Positions 49,301-61,012 of a stretch of DNA of 64,000 bases are shown here, piece by piece (within the stretch, counting starts at the first letter, position 1; each line of letters starts with the position of its first letter). A model generated the notes under the pieces. It saw nothing but the letters and a program-made list of their open reading frames with translations, made no database searches and had not been told where the DNA came from. The position numbers and the translations under genes were made by a program. This DNA comes from Pyrus communis (lineage: Eukaryota > Streptophyta > Magnoliopsida > Rosales > Rosaceae), in NCBI RefSeq assembly GCF_963583255.1, contig NC_084813.1, forward strand, positions 16,009,799 to 16,073,798. The letters run 5' to 3'.

Positions 49301-49628
49301 TAAGTAAAAAATAGAAAATGGTAAAATTAGAACGAAAACAACTTTTATAGAGAGCAAAAAAATGGGTTATGTTGCAGAACATCCAACTACTATCAAATCA
49401 TGGATAATCAAATAATGAATTGCCATCAAAATTCCAAAATATAATCTGACAATTGGATACAAACCGAAGAACCAGAAGGTGAGGAGGACGATGATGCAGG
49501 ACCACGCCACGTGTCATCTGTAATCATGTTGACACCTCATCGGCATATTACCACCGTACGAAGTGCCGATTTCGTGGTTTTGCTCCAGCTCCGGATGCCA
49601 GAAATGGGTGTGTTGGTAGCACTGATTG
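46396..49628. other. Possible upstream intronic region of the unrecognised gene
   Basis: Exon-like minus-strand blocks between CAG and GTGAG or GTAAT signals occur near 47715-47775 (hydrophobic, FLLSFLPFEALGLALALLAV), 48595-48660 (SLIRKDLLFGFLGQVIEAL) and 48840-48872 (VENVKALLEVE). Their phases could not be chained. G-rich and CCCTCT-type simple repeats occur at 46888-46925 and 48935-48965. Confidence 0.25.
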
Positions 49629-49769
49629 TCATCGTCCTCCTCCCGAACCTGCGAAGCTCTCAAACGTCATAGCGGCAGTGGCAGCAACAGCAGCACCGCC
49701 TGAAGTATTCCTACTGGTCGAAGCAGCAGCAGAAGAAGAAGATGAGGAAGACGATGGATGTTCTTCCAT
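49629..49769 (-). CDS. Ser/Ala-rich N-terminal exon candidate
   Basis: The minus-strand ATG at 49769 opens 46 codons, MEEHPSSSSSSSSAAASTSR onward, with a possible donor (TTCGCAG/GTTCGG) near codon 41. It lies downstream, in transcription direction, of GA/CT-rich sequence (49900-50100 region) that could be a leader. It may be exon 1 of the unrecognised gene at 39.9-46.4 kb, but no exon chain was established. Confidence 0.3.
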   Translation of the reverse strand: MEEHPSSSSSSSSAAASTSRNTSGGAAVAATAAMTFESFAGSGGGR

Positions 49770-50286
49770 TGCAAAGAGAGAGGGAAAATTGGGGGGAAAT
49801 TAATTTCAGAACCCTGATCCTAATTTAGATGAAAAGGTAACGTACACATGAAGGTCTGAGGAAGAAGGTCCCATGACGATGGATTTAACTGAGATTATGA
49901 AGAGGAATGGGGTGAGCAGCGCTGGGGCTAGGTTGAGAGAATGGAGAGAGAAGTCTCGAATTTGAGAGAAATGAGAGAGAAACGGTGCTAGGGTTACAGA
50001 GTGAGAAAAGGGAAGAACTTGATGGATGGTTATCGAGAGAGCAGGGAGAGAGAAAGAGGGAAAGGAAAGGCGGTGGCAATTTTGTAAATAAAGTGAAATT
50101 CGGCTCAATCCTACGGACACAATTACCCCCTAACTTTTGGGAATTACCTTCCCAACCCAGCCCAGATCTAATGGTTTTTGTTGTAAATAGCGTGAAATCG
50201 AGGGGCAAACAATTGACTGTAGCCCAATGAACAGTCAATTGCTCCCTAGTTTTAGAATAGATAATATGTGTGTGTATGTGCATCAC

Positions 50287-50912
50287 TTCAAGTAGATTTT
50301 TACTTACTTTTGGGCTTTTAAATTCATTTTTTTTATCTGCATTACTTTATGTACACATTATGCATTTGACATGAAAGACTATTAAATAACAATTTTCTTT
50401 CTCCAGTGGTGGATATAGTGATTCCATGAAAGTTTTCTATGTTCATTGTCTTTATGCTCACTCACACTCATTGGTGTAACATCTTATTTGCCCACTATAT
50501 AATTTTAGAGGATTTAAAAAGTGAAGAATTTTAGTGGATGTAGAGGAATGTTTTAAGTCTTAACATATTTTAATGTGGACTATCCTTTTATTTGGGTCAA
50601 TTTACATTGTCGATCATTGATAATATTAATGTTGCAATCCTTGATTCCCAATGAAGAATGGCTGTTTTGTATCAATCATTATTGGAAGGAAAAGAGAGGC
50701 GAGAGAAACATTAGCTGTGTAATAGTTTTACTTAACTAACAGAATTATATCACACGTTTTGTATCCTATAGTTCATCACAGTAATCACAGTTGGTCAGTT
50801 TAATTATTAGCAGCTGATAAGTGTTTGTAAAGAAGTGTAGCCATGGGAATTTAAACAAATTCAAATTTATAGATTTGAATGGGTCAAGGTTGATGTGGTA
50901 AGGAATTTATGG

Positions 50913-50969
<57 letters not shown>

Positions 50970-51092
50970 TCCACCCTATACGTATTCTTTGGTCAAGCAT
51001 TTCCAAAGTTCTACTAGCTTAGATACTGATTGTTTTTCAGAAATCAAACATGCAAAATTTCTATGCATGTTTTAAAATTGGTTGTAGGAAGT
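50287..51092. other. Intergenic stretch with (CA)n(TA)n
   Basis: A compound microsatellite of CA then TA units at about 50913-50966; nothing else recognised. Confidence 0.5.
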
Positions 51093-51222
51093 AGGCATCT
51101 AAGAAAAGATTTAGAGTACTTGGATCTAACGGAGGACATGACATAGAACTGAGCACAATGGCGTTCTAGGATTCATATAGCCGACTCCACTTAGTGGAAA
51201 AATACTTTGTTGTTGTTTGTAG
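51093..51222 (+). mobile_element. 3' end of an RTE-type LINE
   Basis: The text reads LDLTEDMT (near 51120), then AQWRSRIHIAD with stops, followed by CCACTTAGTGG and a TTG-repeat tail (TTTGTTGTTGTTT). This is the usual C-terminus and TTG-rich 3' end of plant RTE-like non-LTR elements. Only the terminal part remains, just upstream of the LTR element at 51260. Confidence 0.55.
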
Positions 51223-51714
51223 GGAGTAGGTTTCTAAGTGGACATTCTGTGTGAAGGTTTGTTTGGACCCGATTTTACACTATCGGCTCGTGCAATTAAG
51301 GCCGTTGATGAACATAGCTCTCAACCGTTGGATGGCAAAATAGTTAAGATAATTATTATCGAAGGATATATTGTGGTTTTAACCATGATATTATCTTTTA
51401 ATAATATATCAATTAATCTAGATTGAATATGATCAATATCCTGGCGTTTGTTTGGAAATAGGTTTCTTTGCATGGGATAATATTAAAGAAGAATGGTTAT
51501 ATTATAACCAATGGTCAGGAAAAGAATTGCAATTCATTTGCAATTCTCTAGTCGGCACATGCATAGACGTGGAGGGCTGGAATATGTGATCGAGTCCATT
51601 TTTTGAAAATGCATGATTGCACTTGGACAGATTTGGTGGAAAGATTAAGAGTTAAACTTGCATTCGAATTACTAGAGGCAGTGCCCCCTTTATTGCTGAG
51701 TCCTGTGGGAATGC

Positions 51715-52548
51715 ATGGCTAATTCGGCTCCACTTAGCCGATTGGACGAATTCCTAGTTCAACTTGATGCGGAACAGATCCTTAAAGCATGTGAAGAAAG
51801 GCAAAAATCTTTCTCTCAAATGATAAAGGTGAAAGTTCATCACAGATTACAAGATCAATGGTTAAATGAAGATAGGGCTCGATTTAATGTCTGGCTAGAT
51901 AAAGAACGTTTTCCTTACGTTTCTGACTACCGATCAATTCCCTTTGAAAAATGGTTAAATCTAAAGGCCGGGGGGCAATTTTCCACTCCGGTCACAATCA
52001 AAATTTGGCCTAAGAAAATTGTCAAGACGGCTGAAGAAATACCTAGGCCACCTGTTGTCTCGGTCGAGACTGAAAGTGTGGTAGGCCTAGAAGAAAAAGT
52101 TCAAGTTTCTGAGCCAAAAATCAACTCAAAAAATGATTCGTCAGAGGAGTGTTCCAATGATGAACATGACCAATAAACGGCTTTAGATGAAAAAACCAAA
52201 TCAATTGATATGGTCATCGAAGACATAGGCCTAGTCGAAAAAACCACGCCAATCGATATAATTATTGGGGATAAAGCCGATATGGAGAAATCCCGTTCAG
52301 CTAAGGTGTTCGAGTTAAAAGCTGAAATTGATGAAATTATTATGCCCAGAGGGCTTCATAATTGTTCAATGCATTTGGTGGCTGAGAATAAAAAATATTT
52401 TGCCAAGTCAAAAGTATTTGGAAGTGATTCTTTATTCGGCCTAAAGCGAAATCAAATTGAATATTTTAATACAAAAAGATTTCGGCTCAAAATAAAGCAT
52501 CGTTGGCCTCCTCCTCATGGTTTGGCCACTTTTATTTCCGTTTGCTAA
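51715..52548 (+). pseudogene. Internal ORF of the LTR element, one in-frame stop
   Basis: Two open segments (51715-52176 and 52177-52548) share one frame and are separated only by a TAA at 52174-52176, which would otherwise give about 277 codons. The product is charged (for example KVHHRLQDQWLNEDRARF and KIKHRWPPPHGLATF) and resembles no reverse transcriptase, integrase or CCHC gag that I know. It is probably an element-encoded structural or accessory protein, but its function is unknown. The apparent start at 51715 overlaps the broken end of the 5' LTR, so the true start may be lost. Confidence 0.5.
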
Positions 52549-52560
52549 AAAAAAAAAAAA

Positions 52561-53430
52561 AAAAAAAAATGAAAGGATGAATAAATTATTTTCTTAACCA
52601 TTCGGCCTTTCAGGCCGATGCATAAGAAAGTAGGGTGGCAAACATTATTAGTAGACGTAGGCCATTATTTGCTCCAATTATTGACTTTGATTGGTGATAG
52701 GGCGAGCTGCCAAGAATGGTTTGTTTCCCAACCTCGGCCCAAATTTTTTCTCGACCTCGGCAGTTGAGAGTTACGGCAGCTTTCTCCTTTTCTACATTAA
52801 ATAGAATGCATGCATGTGCATGGAAGGGACATGTGCGCTGGTACTCGGCAAGGTGAAGTAGGCCGACTTCCTAGGGACAATTTTTTAGTCTTGCCGAGAG
52901 AGATTATTTGCTGATATGTTGTGTGCAACAAGAAAGGCCACCCATGTTGTAGTAGGTCTCCGTGTGGCCTAGCCTATTCACCCCGTAAGATGGGCATTCG
53001 ATGGGACAAAGAGGGCATTTGGTGGTTAATATCTGCAGTGATTTTTCGATTTTATTGTCCTCGGCCATATAGCTCGACCAAATCTCACATACGACCAAGT
53101 CTTATTGTTTCAGTCCTTGATTATTGGTGGTCATTGAGCATTTAGATAGATTGCATTCGGCTGAATCCAGAACAACATTTTGCCGAGTGATTTTTTATTC
53201 GGCGGTGGATGGTAATTTTTCCTCGACCATATATTTCTCGGTGTCACTCGGAGGTGCTCAACAGTCAGGGAACGTACGATTACTGGTTTTAGTTTTTTCG
53301 AACTGACGGTCGTTGAGTGCACATAAGAGTCCTCTACTTCACCGAATCACTTCATTTTCGGTGCTATGAGGGATTATTCAACTGCGCTAATTTCCTTAAC
53401 TATTCGGCTTACGAGCTAAAACTTAAGGAA
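52561..53430 (+). other. LTR element interior, non-coding
   Basis: Follows an A tract and runs to the purine tract. It repeatedly contains words such as TTCGGC, TCGGCC and GCCGA but no ORF of note. Confidence 0.5.
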
Positions 53431-53442
53431 ACTGGGGGGCAA

Positions 53443-54779
53443 TGTTTGGACTCGATTTTACACTATCAGCTCGTGCAATCAAGGCCGTTAATGAACATAG
53501 CTCTCAACCATTGGATGGCAAAATAGTTAAGATAATTATTATTGAAGGATATATTGTGGTTTTAACCATGATATTATCTTTTAATAATATATCAATTGAT
53601 CTAGATTGAATATGATCAATATCCTGGCGTTTGTTTGGAAATGGGTTTCTCTGCATGGGATAATTTTAAAGAAGAATGGTTATATTATAAACAATGGTCA
53701 GGAAAAAAATTGCAATTCATTTGCAATTCTCTAGTCGGCACATGCATAGATGTGGAGGGCTGGAATATGTGATCAAGTCGGTTTTTTGAAAATGCATGAT
53801 TGCACCTGGACAGATTTGGTGGAAAGATTAAGAGTTAAACTTGCATTCGAATTACTAGAGGCAATGCCCCCTTTATTGCCGAGTCCTGCGGGAATGCATG
53901 GCTAGGGGATAAACTTGCATGCTAATTATTTGCATGCCTTGGTTCCAACACCGTGGAGGTCATCAGATAGGCTGTTGCATGCTAATTATTTGCATGAAAT
54001 AAGGAGATAATGATGGCATCTAAAAGATCGGTTGTTGCTTACCTTGTGAAGTCTTTGACTGGGACCCTGGCTGACGAGTTTGAATTGAAATCAAATCCTA
54101 CACTAGTATGAAGCTGCGCCACATAACATTTGCTTCTATAAATACAGTGCCACAAACAACATTCAAGACCCCCTCCAATTCAACACACAAACTGCCCTGC
54201 GCAAACTCTCGCTCTACGCAAAACTTCTCAACAACCTTGAGATTTGTTTTCCGCCAACACATCTTTAGTTTGGATAAACAGCATTGTGAAGGCAGCTGGC
54301 AAACATCTTCAGTTTGGATAAACATCACTGTTGTCGTAGAATCAACTGACCGTGGAGCACCTTCAGTTTGGATAAACAGCACTGCGTCGAGGCCGACTGG
54401 TTATCTATCCAAGTCTCGGTCCAGAAGGATTTTCGAATCCTTATTGGCAGAGGTCATCTCATTAGCCTTCTCGGCAAAGTGATGTGTTACAGGTTACAAC
54501 ATTTGGCACATTGAAAGCCGAATTTAATATTGAACTTCGTAGAACTAGCCGCCTTGTCTTCAGGCTCTAGAACTCGAAGGCCAAGAAATGTTCCTTCCTT
54601 GGCCGTAGTCGCAAGATCAAGAAGTTAGCAGCGCGCTCAACGCGACATCAACACATTTTACTCCTCGGCCGAGCTCGGTCAATGAGTTGTCACGCCCCGC
54701 ACACAACCGAATGACGTAGTTAGCTTATTAATTACTCGACCTGCGCGCCACTTAAGCGTGGTAGTTTTTAGGGTCAACA
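53443..54779 (+). repeat. 3' LTR with promoter-like TATA box
   Basis: TATAAATA at 54137-54144 sits about 700 bp into the LTR, followed by a short, diverged repeat around TTCAGTTTGGATAAACA (54247-54380). It is reasonable to see this as the U3/R border. Confidence 0.7.
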
Positions 54780-54784
54780 AGGTT

Positions 54785-55318
54785 GTTTTGGTCAGATATG
54801 CAATAGAAATTTGCATCATTGGGGAGTCTGGTGTCTGTCAATGTTTAATGGGCTTCTAGCTTTAAACCCCACAATTAGCAAGCAAGGCGATGCTTAAATT
54901 GTGGTCATATGGTTGGTTATTGATTTTTTTCTCATGACGATTCCAATGTTTCTTTACGTAGAGCTCATGAACGATAAGATTGCTTCCACTTTGTTAAGGT
55001 GTTTCCTTTTCTCAATAGCAATGAACCATTCAGCCTACATTTATTTATTTGAGAAAACTTTAGAATTAGTCTTTGAAAATTTTACTCTAGCATCTCTTCA
55101 AGAATAAAAGAACAATTACCAAATTAAAATCCCTATAGACATTGCTTATATCTTCATCTCCTTAAGACCCTAATCCAGAATTCCCAGGGATGCAAAAGAT
55201 TCCACATCTGTTTGGTCATTTTGCTAAATTTCATTAGATTTGGCCCTCAATTTTGAAAAAGCTTTCATCTTACTGTAAATTTAAGTCTTTTCTCTCTATG
55301 TTGGTCTACATCTGTTTT
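54785..55318. other. Intergenic stretch, no gene seen
   Basis: AT-rich; no exon, repeat or element boundary recognised. Confidence 0.4.
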
Positions 55319-56453
55319 ATGATGCATGGACACGGGGGAAGACCAACGTATCCCGTATTTGACACGCATGGATATGGATATGTGAGGAGATACGTACGGA
55401 TACGTGACCAATACGTATTCAAGTCAACAGATGCGTTGTTGACTGATGAGATACGCGTATCTTACTGTTAAAATACGAGTATCCTACTTTTCGGATACGT
55501 TTCAAACTATAATAAGAGGATAATCACACTATTAACAAAATGAAAAAGAAAGGCTTCTTATGCTTTTCTGTTTGCATATTATAATAATATGCATCAACAT
55601 TATTAACAAAAAGAAAGGCTTCTTATGCATCTGGTAACTGGGATACGCCTCCTGTTGCTTTTCTGAAGCCAAACGAAAGGCTTCTTATGCTTTTCTGTTT
55701 GCATATTATAATAATATTATTGTTAGTGGTCTAGAATAATTTAGATTATAATGTATTTATATATGCTTTTATGTTGCTTTGTTGATCTCTTATCATAAAT
55801 TTGACTAGTGACATTTTATGCGACTATTTTAGATTGATTCTTACGATTTACATGTTGGTAATTTAGGAAAATGAATCATCCTGTTAATCATACGAATGCT
55901 AATGTCAACTTAGTTGAAAATGTTGAAAATGATTATGGTACACTGTGTAAGTACGTCAAAAAGCTCGAAAGAATGGAAAATAGAAGAGGAGGTACTGTGT
56001 TTCAATGCAACTATTGTCAAAAGATTTTTAGAGGATCCTACTCTAAGGTCAAGTTTCATTTGTTAAAAAAGTCTAGAAATAGGATTGTCTCTTGCAACAA
56101 GGTTACTGATGAAGCTCTTGCAGAAATGAAAAAGCTAGTTTGAGAATGAGGGACTCTTTCTTTTTATTTTTTAAGTCATTTGGGTGTGTTTTTAGTTTTT
56201 CAAGTATGAAAACTAATTTAGTTGTTTAGTGAATTATCTTTTTAAATGTTTGAAGTTTATCGAAATAAATTTGAACTTGAATAGTATATTTGAATGCTTA
56301 TTTTATAATATTTAGATATATTTATTTATTTATATTATTTTTAATTGCCTTATCCTTGCGGTATCGTGCTTTCGTTTTTAGAAATTTGACGTATCCCCAT
56401 GTCGTGTTGTGTTGTATTGTATCTGCGTATCCGTGTCCGTGTCCATGCATCAT
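55319..56453 (+). mobile_element. Small hAT-type element with BED-finger remnant
   Basis: Perfect 17-bp terminal inverted repeats, ATGATGCATGGACACGG (55319-55335) and its complement (56437-56453), with subterminal ATACG/CGTAT-rich motifs on both sides. The interior encodes a BED zinc finger ORF but no catalytic transposase domain. No 8-bp target duplication is visible at these exact ends, so the hAT label rests on the BED domain and subterminal style. Confidence 0.65.
55871..56143 (+). CDS. BED-type zinc finger N-terminal fragment of a hAT transposase
   Basis: The 90-aa ORF has CNYCQKIFRGSYSKVKFHLL at about residues 47-66, then KSRNRIVSCNKVTDEALAEM, which fits the BED finger and following helix at the N-terminus of plant Ac-like transposases, where it binds terminal DNA. 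It stops before any RNase H-like catalytic core or dimerisation domain, so it could bind element ends at most. Confidence 0.65.
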   Translation: MNHPVNHTNANVNLVENVENDYGTLCKYVKKLERMENRRGGTVFQCNYCQKIFRGSYSKVKFHLLKKSRNRIVSCNKVTDEALAEMKKLV

Positions 56454-56565
56454 TAAATGGATTTATTGTGTTTGGGAATTTCAGGATTTTGGATTTTGGT
56501 TGGTTTAGGTTGCTGCAGATGGGGGCTTTGGATGTAAGGCGGTGGTTGGCAGACACCGAAAGGTT

Positions 56566-56650
56566 GATTACCCTCCTTATGGAAGAGACTTTGTGAACCA
56601 TCAGCCTACTGGAAGGTTTTGCAATGGCAAACTGGCCACTGACATCAGTG
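56566..56650 (+). pseudogene. GDSL esterase/lipase exon fragment
   Basis: Reads DYPPYGRDFVNHQPTGRF, then CNGKLATDIS, and ends at a GTAAGT-type donor. This is the end of exon 1 of plant GDSL esterase/lipases (secreted hydrolases of acyl esters). The catalytic GDS motif that should precede it is not readable in frame and later exons are absent from the following kilobase, so it is a fragment. Confidence 0.75.
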
Positions 56651-58540
56651 GTAAGTGGAAAATTTAACTTCCAAAAAAATTGCTTTTTATTTAATGTTGA
56701 TCTGCGTAGTGTTTTTAGTTAATAGAAATTGACTGGTAATTAACAATATTACCATTTAGATGCCTTGAGTTGTTCTTATTGAAAGCATTTAGTTGAATTC
56801 TACTATTTACAGCAAACCATATAAACAATGATATGTAATTCTGAGAGGAGAGATTTAATGGCACTACTATGTTTTTAGATCGATTCAATGATGCAAACTG
56901 TTAATTTCCCTTGCAGTTACTTTTATTTCAAGACACTGCACTCTTCTTTCAATCCCGCATTCTTATGAATCCTCGAAATATTATTTTTGCGCAGAATCAG
57001 TTTGCCAAATCCACATGACGGTGTTAAAATTGAGAATTGTTAAAATAGTATGATTTACTTGGAATCTGACGGTGTTAAACTGCGGCAAATAAAATTTTCC
57101 TGTTGTATTGAATTTTCGAAGGGCTTCCTTTCCACTTTTGATAACTCAGCAGCTGCAAGCAAAGCAGAGAGTTTTTGTTATTCAAGAGCAACAATCCAGA
57201 ACAATTTCCATGGGAAGAGTCACGGATTTCTATTTCTTAGCTCTCACTGCCATTGTCACTGTAACACTCTCTCTCTTCCTCTGAAAGATAAATCTGAATT
57301 TTTGAGCCCTGATTTGTTAGTTACGCAGTCCTTGGAACGGAATACAAACACAACTCGACAATAGGGTCTTCATGTTGTCCCACATCGGAGGATTATCATA
57401 AAATTTATAAACTTTATTAGGGTTTACATTAGGCTTTTCATCTCCAAATAATTCTTTAAATTTGGTTCCTTTATGGCTTGGATATGCATACAATCATCGT
57501 TTGGAATTTGGTTTTGACTGCAAATTTGGAATTTGGTGTTTATAGCTTTTGATTTTCTCGGATTTTTTACATGTTTTTGTGGTGATACAGGGGACGAATT
57601 CTAGGATGGAGGTGAAAGGATTTGGAAGAATCAGATGTGCCTATTCATTTGCAAGGTGATTGTTTTACAGCTTAAAATACCGTGCGAGTTTATTTCACTA
57701 ACATTGCATTGGTTTTTTAATTTGATATGTTGTTTTGGTGTGTGAAAATCGAAGAACTTTTATATGTTCGCGAATTTGGTTGACACTTACGTGCAATTCA
57801 TTTTGGTCAAGGCTTTGGTTTGTGGCCAGTTAGAATTCATTTTGCTAAAATAAGATAAATCTCTTTTTGAGCGAATCTGGGGTTTTGTTAGGTGTGGGGT
57901 TCTTTTGGCCTAATTTGTTTTTTAATTGATTTGGGGTTTTGTTTGGTTTGGCGTTGTGAAGTTTCTGTGTTTAATTTGGTATTTCATAGTTTAGCTTACG
58001 ATTGTCATCGGTTTTCTTAGACAGGGAGGTAATGTTCAATTGATGGAATGTTTTTAAAAGATATTGCTTTTAGAAGGTTCTTATGTTTTATATATAAGTA
58101 TACTTTATACTGTACTGAAATTTTATATGAATAAGATTTCAGTCAGAGAGATACATAAAGATAAAGACAGGTTGAGCGATAAAAGCTCAGCCACAAGTGA
58201 TCAAGTAGTGTATTTTGTGTTTCCCTTCCTCCACTGGGAAGTTTGTGAAATCGCAGTGGTTGGAACCCCACATTGGGTTGGGTATGCTCTCTGTCTCAGA
58301 GTTGTGGGGTGAAAAGTTATCTGAAAATAATGCATCGCGATTCTTTAGTTGTATGATAATGTTTCCAATGTTTTAGATTACATTGATCTGTATTATTTTA
58401 AAATATATATAAAGATTATTTTATAGGTGTATGCATTTAATATTGGATATATGGTATATTTCAGGTTATTTGACATACAATTGCATATAATTTCAATTTT
58501 CTCATGCAATTTTTGTCTGAGCTTCCGAATCGTTGAACAG
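56651..58540. other. Intergenic stretch with unassigned short ORFs
   Basis: A short ORF at 57210 (MGRVTDFYFLALTAIVTV) looks like a signal anchor but stops after 24 codons. TGTCCCACATCGG near 57376 is a common plant element-border word. Nothing here is assigned to a gene. Confidence 0.35.
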
Positions 58541-58588
58541 GATGATTCATACTTGGATAGCTATGTCAGCACAATTGGCGTTGAATTT
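58541..58588 (+). pseudogene. RabD/Ypt1-type small GTPase orphan exon
   Basis: A 48-bp block between GAACAG and GTAAGC reads DDSYLDSYVSTIGVEF, matching the switch I effector exon of plant RabD GTPases (usually DDSYLDSYISTIGVDF). No P-loop exon is visible upstream and no WDTAG exon downstream, so it is an isolated exon. Confidence 0.65.
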
Positions 58589-59439
58589 GTAAGCATTTTG
58601 TCAGTTTTACACTACTGATTCATTTGATTCAACTCTCGCTAATCTCTGTTATTTATTGTGTCGTTTAAAAAATTGCAAGTCATGAACACGGTGAAGTATA
58701 GATGAATTCAATTACAGCTTCCCTTTACATTTCCAGAGGGAATGCCATTGAAAGTAATCATTCTCACATTCATATGAATAAATAATGATTCAGAGGTTAT
58801 GCCTGGTAGACAAGTTTCCAACACCGAGTCCAAAGTATAAGAAATGATGAGCTGTCAAGGTTCTTATTTCTTCACTTATCTGACTTCTTGCATTTGGCTT
58901 AACACCTAAACATGTCTTATCTCATCTACGTGTAGATTACATTTTGTTTGTGCTTAATAGAATGTTGAAAAATGCTCAAGTGCATCGTAAGTTCTTATGA
59001 ACGTTTGATTAAGTAAACGTTTGATTGTGTATTTATTTAAACGTTACAATTAGTGATATACATGTAAACGTTACATTTTGTTTGGGCTGGATTAGTCACA
59101 GACAGAGAAGGGGGGAGGGTGTGGATTGTCACTTTGTCAGGGTGAGGAGGGGAGAGGGAGGTCTGCATCTCAGAGCCCAGCTCGGGTCCTCAGGCAAAAC
59201 CCTATTGTTCCCTGTTTTTCTTCTCAGCATCTTACAAAACTATTTCTTTCTTCATATTCTCTTTATGTTTGGCTGAAATTCTGAGTTGCCGACTCCCGCT
59301 GTCTTCCTTCTCGACTCATTTGCCAAAATCTTTTCAGTTTCTGCAGCAGCGGCCACCACTCTTCCCCAAAGGTAAATTTCTCTTCTCTTTCTTAGATTCA
59401 GAATCTTCAAAATCGTCATCTACATAATATTTACAGTTG
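58589..59439. other. Intergenic stretch, no gene seen
   Basis: G-rich patch at about 59107-59160. One open block (59283-59370, reading LPTPAVFLLDSFAKIFSVSA) ends at a GTAAAT donor and could be debris of a transit-peptide-type exon. Not assigned. Confidence 0.35.
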
Positions 59440-60405
59440 TGAATGTGAAACCCAAATTTTGTTCACCTGCATCCCTCACTTACTTAAAAATTGCCGCGTT
59501 TGCCTCAACACCAATGACAATATTATATATCAACAAACTTTCTTTCCTCAAATTTCAATATCAACAGTTGTTAATGTAAAATCAAAACTTATTTCACATG
59601 CATCCCTCACTTACTTCAAAAACGTCATGTTTGTCCATCCCTTACATCAAAACCGCCGCGTTTGCCTCAACGTCAATGACAATATTATATATCTACGAAC
59701 TTTCTTCCTCAATTTCAATATCAACAGTTGTTAATGTGAAACCCAAACTTTGTTCACATGCATCGCTCACTTACTTCAAAACGGCCACGTTTGCCTCAAC
59801 GTCAATTACAATATTATATATCAACAAACTTTCTTTCCTCAATTTCAATATCAACAATTGTTAATGTGAAACCAAAACTTTGTTCACATGAATCCCTTTC
59901 TTACTTCAAAATCGGCGTGTTTACCTCAACGTCAATAACAATATTATATATCAACAAACTTTCTTTTCTCAATTTCAATAACAACAGTTGTTATGTGAAA
60001 CCAAAACTTTGTTCACATGCATCTCTCACTTACTTCAAAACCGCTGCGTTTGCCCATCCCTCACTTACTTCAAAACCGTCGTGTTTGCCTTAACGTCAAT
60101 GACAATATTATATAACAGCAAACTTTCTTCATGAATTTCAATATCAACAGTTGTTAATGTGAAACACAAATTTTGTTCACATGCATCTTTCACTTACTTT
60201 AAAATCGCCGCGTTTGCCTCAACGTCAATGACAATATCATATATCAACAAACTTTCTTTCCTTAATTTCAATATTAACAGTTGTTTATATGAAACCAAAA
60301 CTAACTTTGTTCACATGCATCCCTCACTTACTTCAAAATCGCCACATTTGCATCAATGGCATTGACAATATTATATATCAACAAACTTTCTTTCTCTAGT
60401 ATTTA
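59440..60405 (+). repeat. Tandem array, about 130-bp period, about seven copies
   Basis: Units share TTTGTTCACATGCATCCCTC, then ACTTACTTCAAAA, then CGTTTGCCTCAACGTCAATG, then ATTATATATCAACAAACTTTC, then CAACAGTTGTTAATGTGAAAC. Starts are near 59457, 59589, 59750, 59879, 60008, 60171 and 60307. Two intervals are about 160 bp because a 30-bp piece is itself repeated. The array ends about 700 bp upstream of JIP23 copy 3. Confidence 0.9.
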
Positions 60406-60756
60406 CCTCAGATGTCAAAATCAATCGTTGTTAATGTGAAACCGAAATGTAGTTCACAATCATGCTGCGATGATGTAGTCAATTGGATAGGCAAATTTTG
60501 CCTACACTCACAAAGTAGGCAATATTGCCTCATTCCAATTGGATCTCACGTTTTTATTTATAATAAAATATTTTATGTGGAAGAAGAAAAAAAAAGATTA
60601 TATATATATATATATATATGCTAACTAAAGATGAAGTAAAATAAAATTTACTTGATTTGCCGATTGCAAGATAATTGGATAAGCAACATGCCACATCAAC
60701 CATTGTAATACATTTTTACCTATGTTATTTACCTACACTTTGGAGAAATAAAGTCA

Positions 60757-60770
60757 CGTCACTCACGTCA
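60757..60770. promoter_or_regulatory. Pair of CGTCA (TGACG) motifs upstream of JIP23 copy 3
   Basis: CGTCA occurs at 60757-60761 and 60766-60770, within CACGTCACTCACGTCA. TGACG motifs are bound by TGA-type bZIP factors and are widely listed as methyl-jasmonate-responsive, fitting the family downstream. Short motifs, so functional status is inference. Confidence 0.4.
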
Positions 60771-61012
60771 AGGAGAAGTATTTTTGAAGAATGGCGCAGT
60801 AACTTTCATTATCATAATTGGTAGATGTAAGTTTAAAAATAGTTATTCATGTGATAGTGTGATTCCATGCATGCTTCATGCACCCCTCATTTACTTCCAA
60901 AACATCATGCGATTGCTTCCAGATCATACAGGGACATGATATCGTGTCCTTATTTTATTTTTTATTTTTTATTTTTTATTTTCCTTTTGCTAAACATGCC
61001 TACTCATGAGAT

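Larger units (their letters stand above)
51260..54779 (+). mobile_element. Short LTR retrotransposon with truncated 5' LTR
   Basis: The ends are TGTTTGG and GTCAACA, flanked by the perfect 5-bp duplication AGGTT (51255-51259 and 54780-54784). The 3' LTR (53443-54779, 1337 bp) follows a purine tract (ACTGGGGGGCAA, 53431-53442). Its first 460 bp are repeated at 51260-51718, where the 5' LTR stops abruptly and an ORF region begins, so about 870 bp of 5' LTR and the primer-binding site are deleted. Reverse transcriptase and integrase are absent. Two other copies of the LTR lie at 6686-8760 and 62857-63316. Confidence 0.88.

Noticed and set aside
59440..60405. Regularly spaced repeats that could suggest a CRISPR-like array
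   Set aside because: The units are about 130 bp and homologous along their whole length, with no unique spacers, in a plant nuclear setting.
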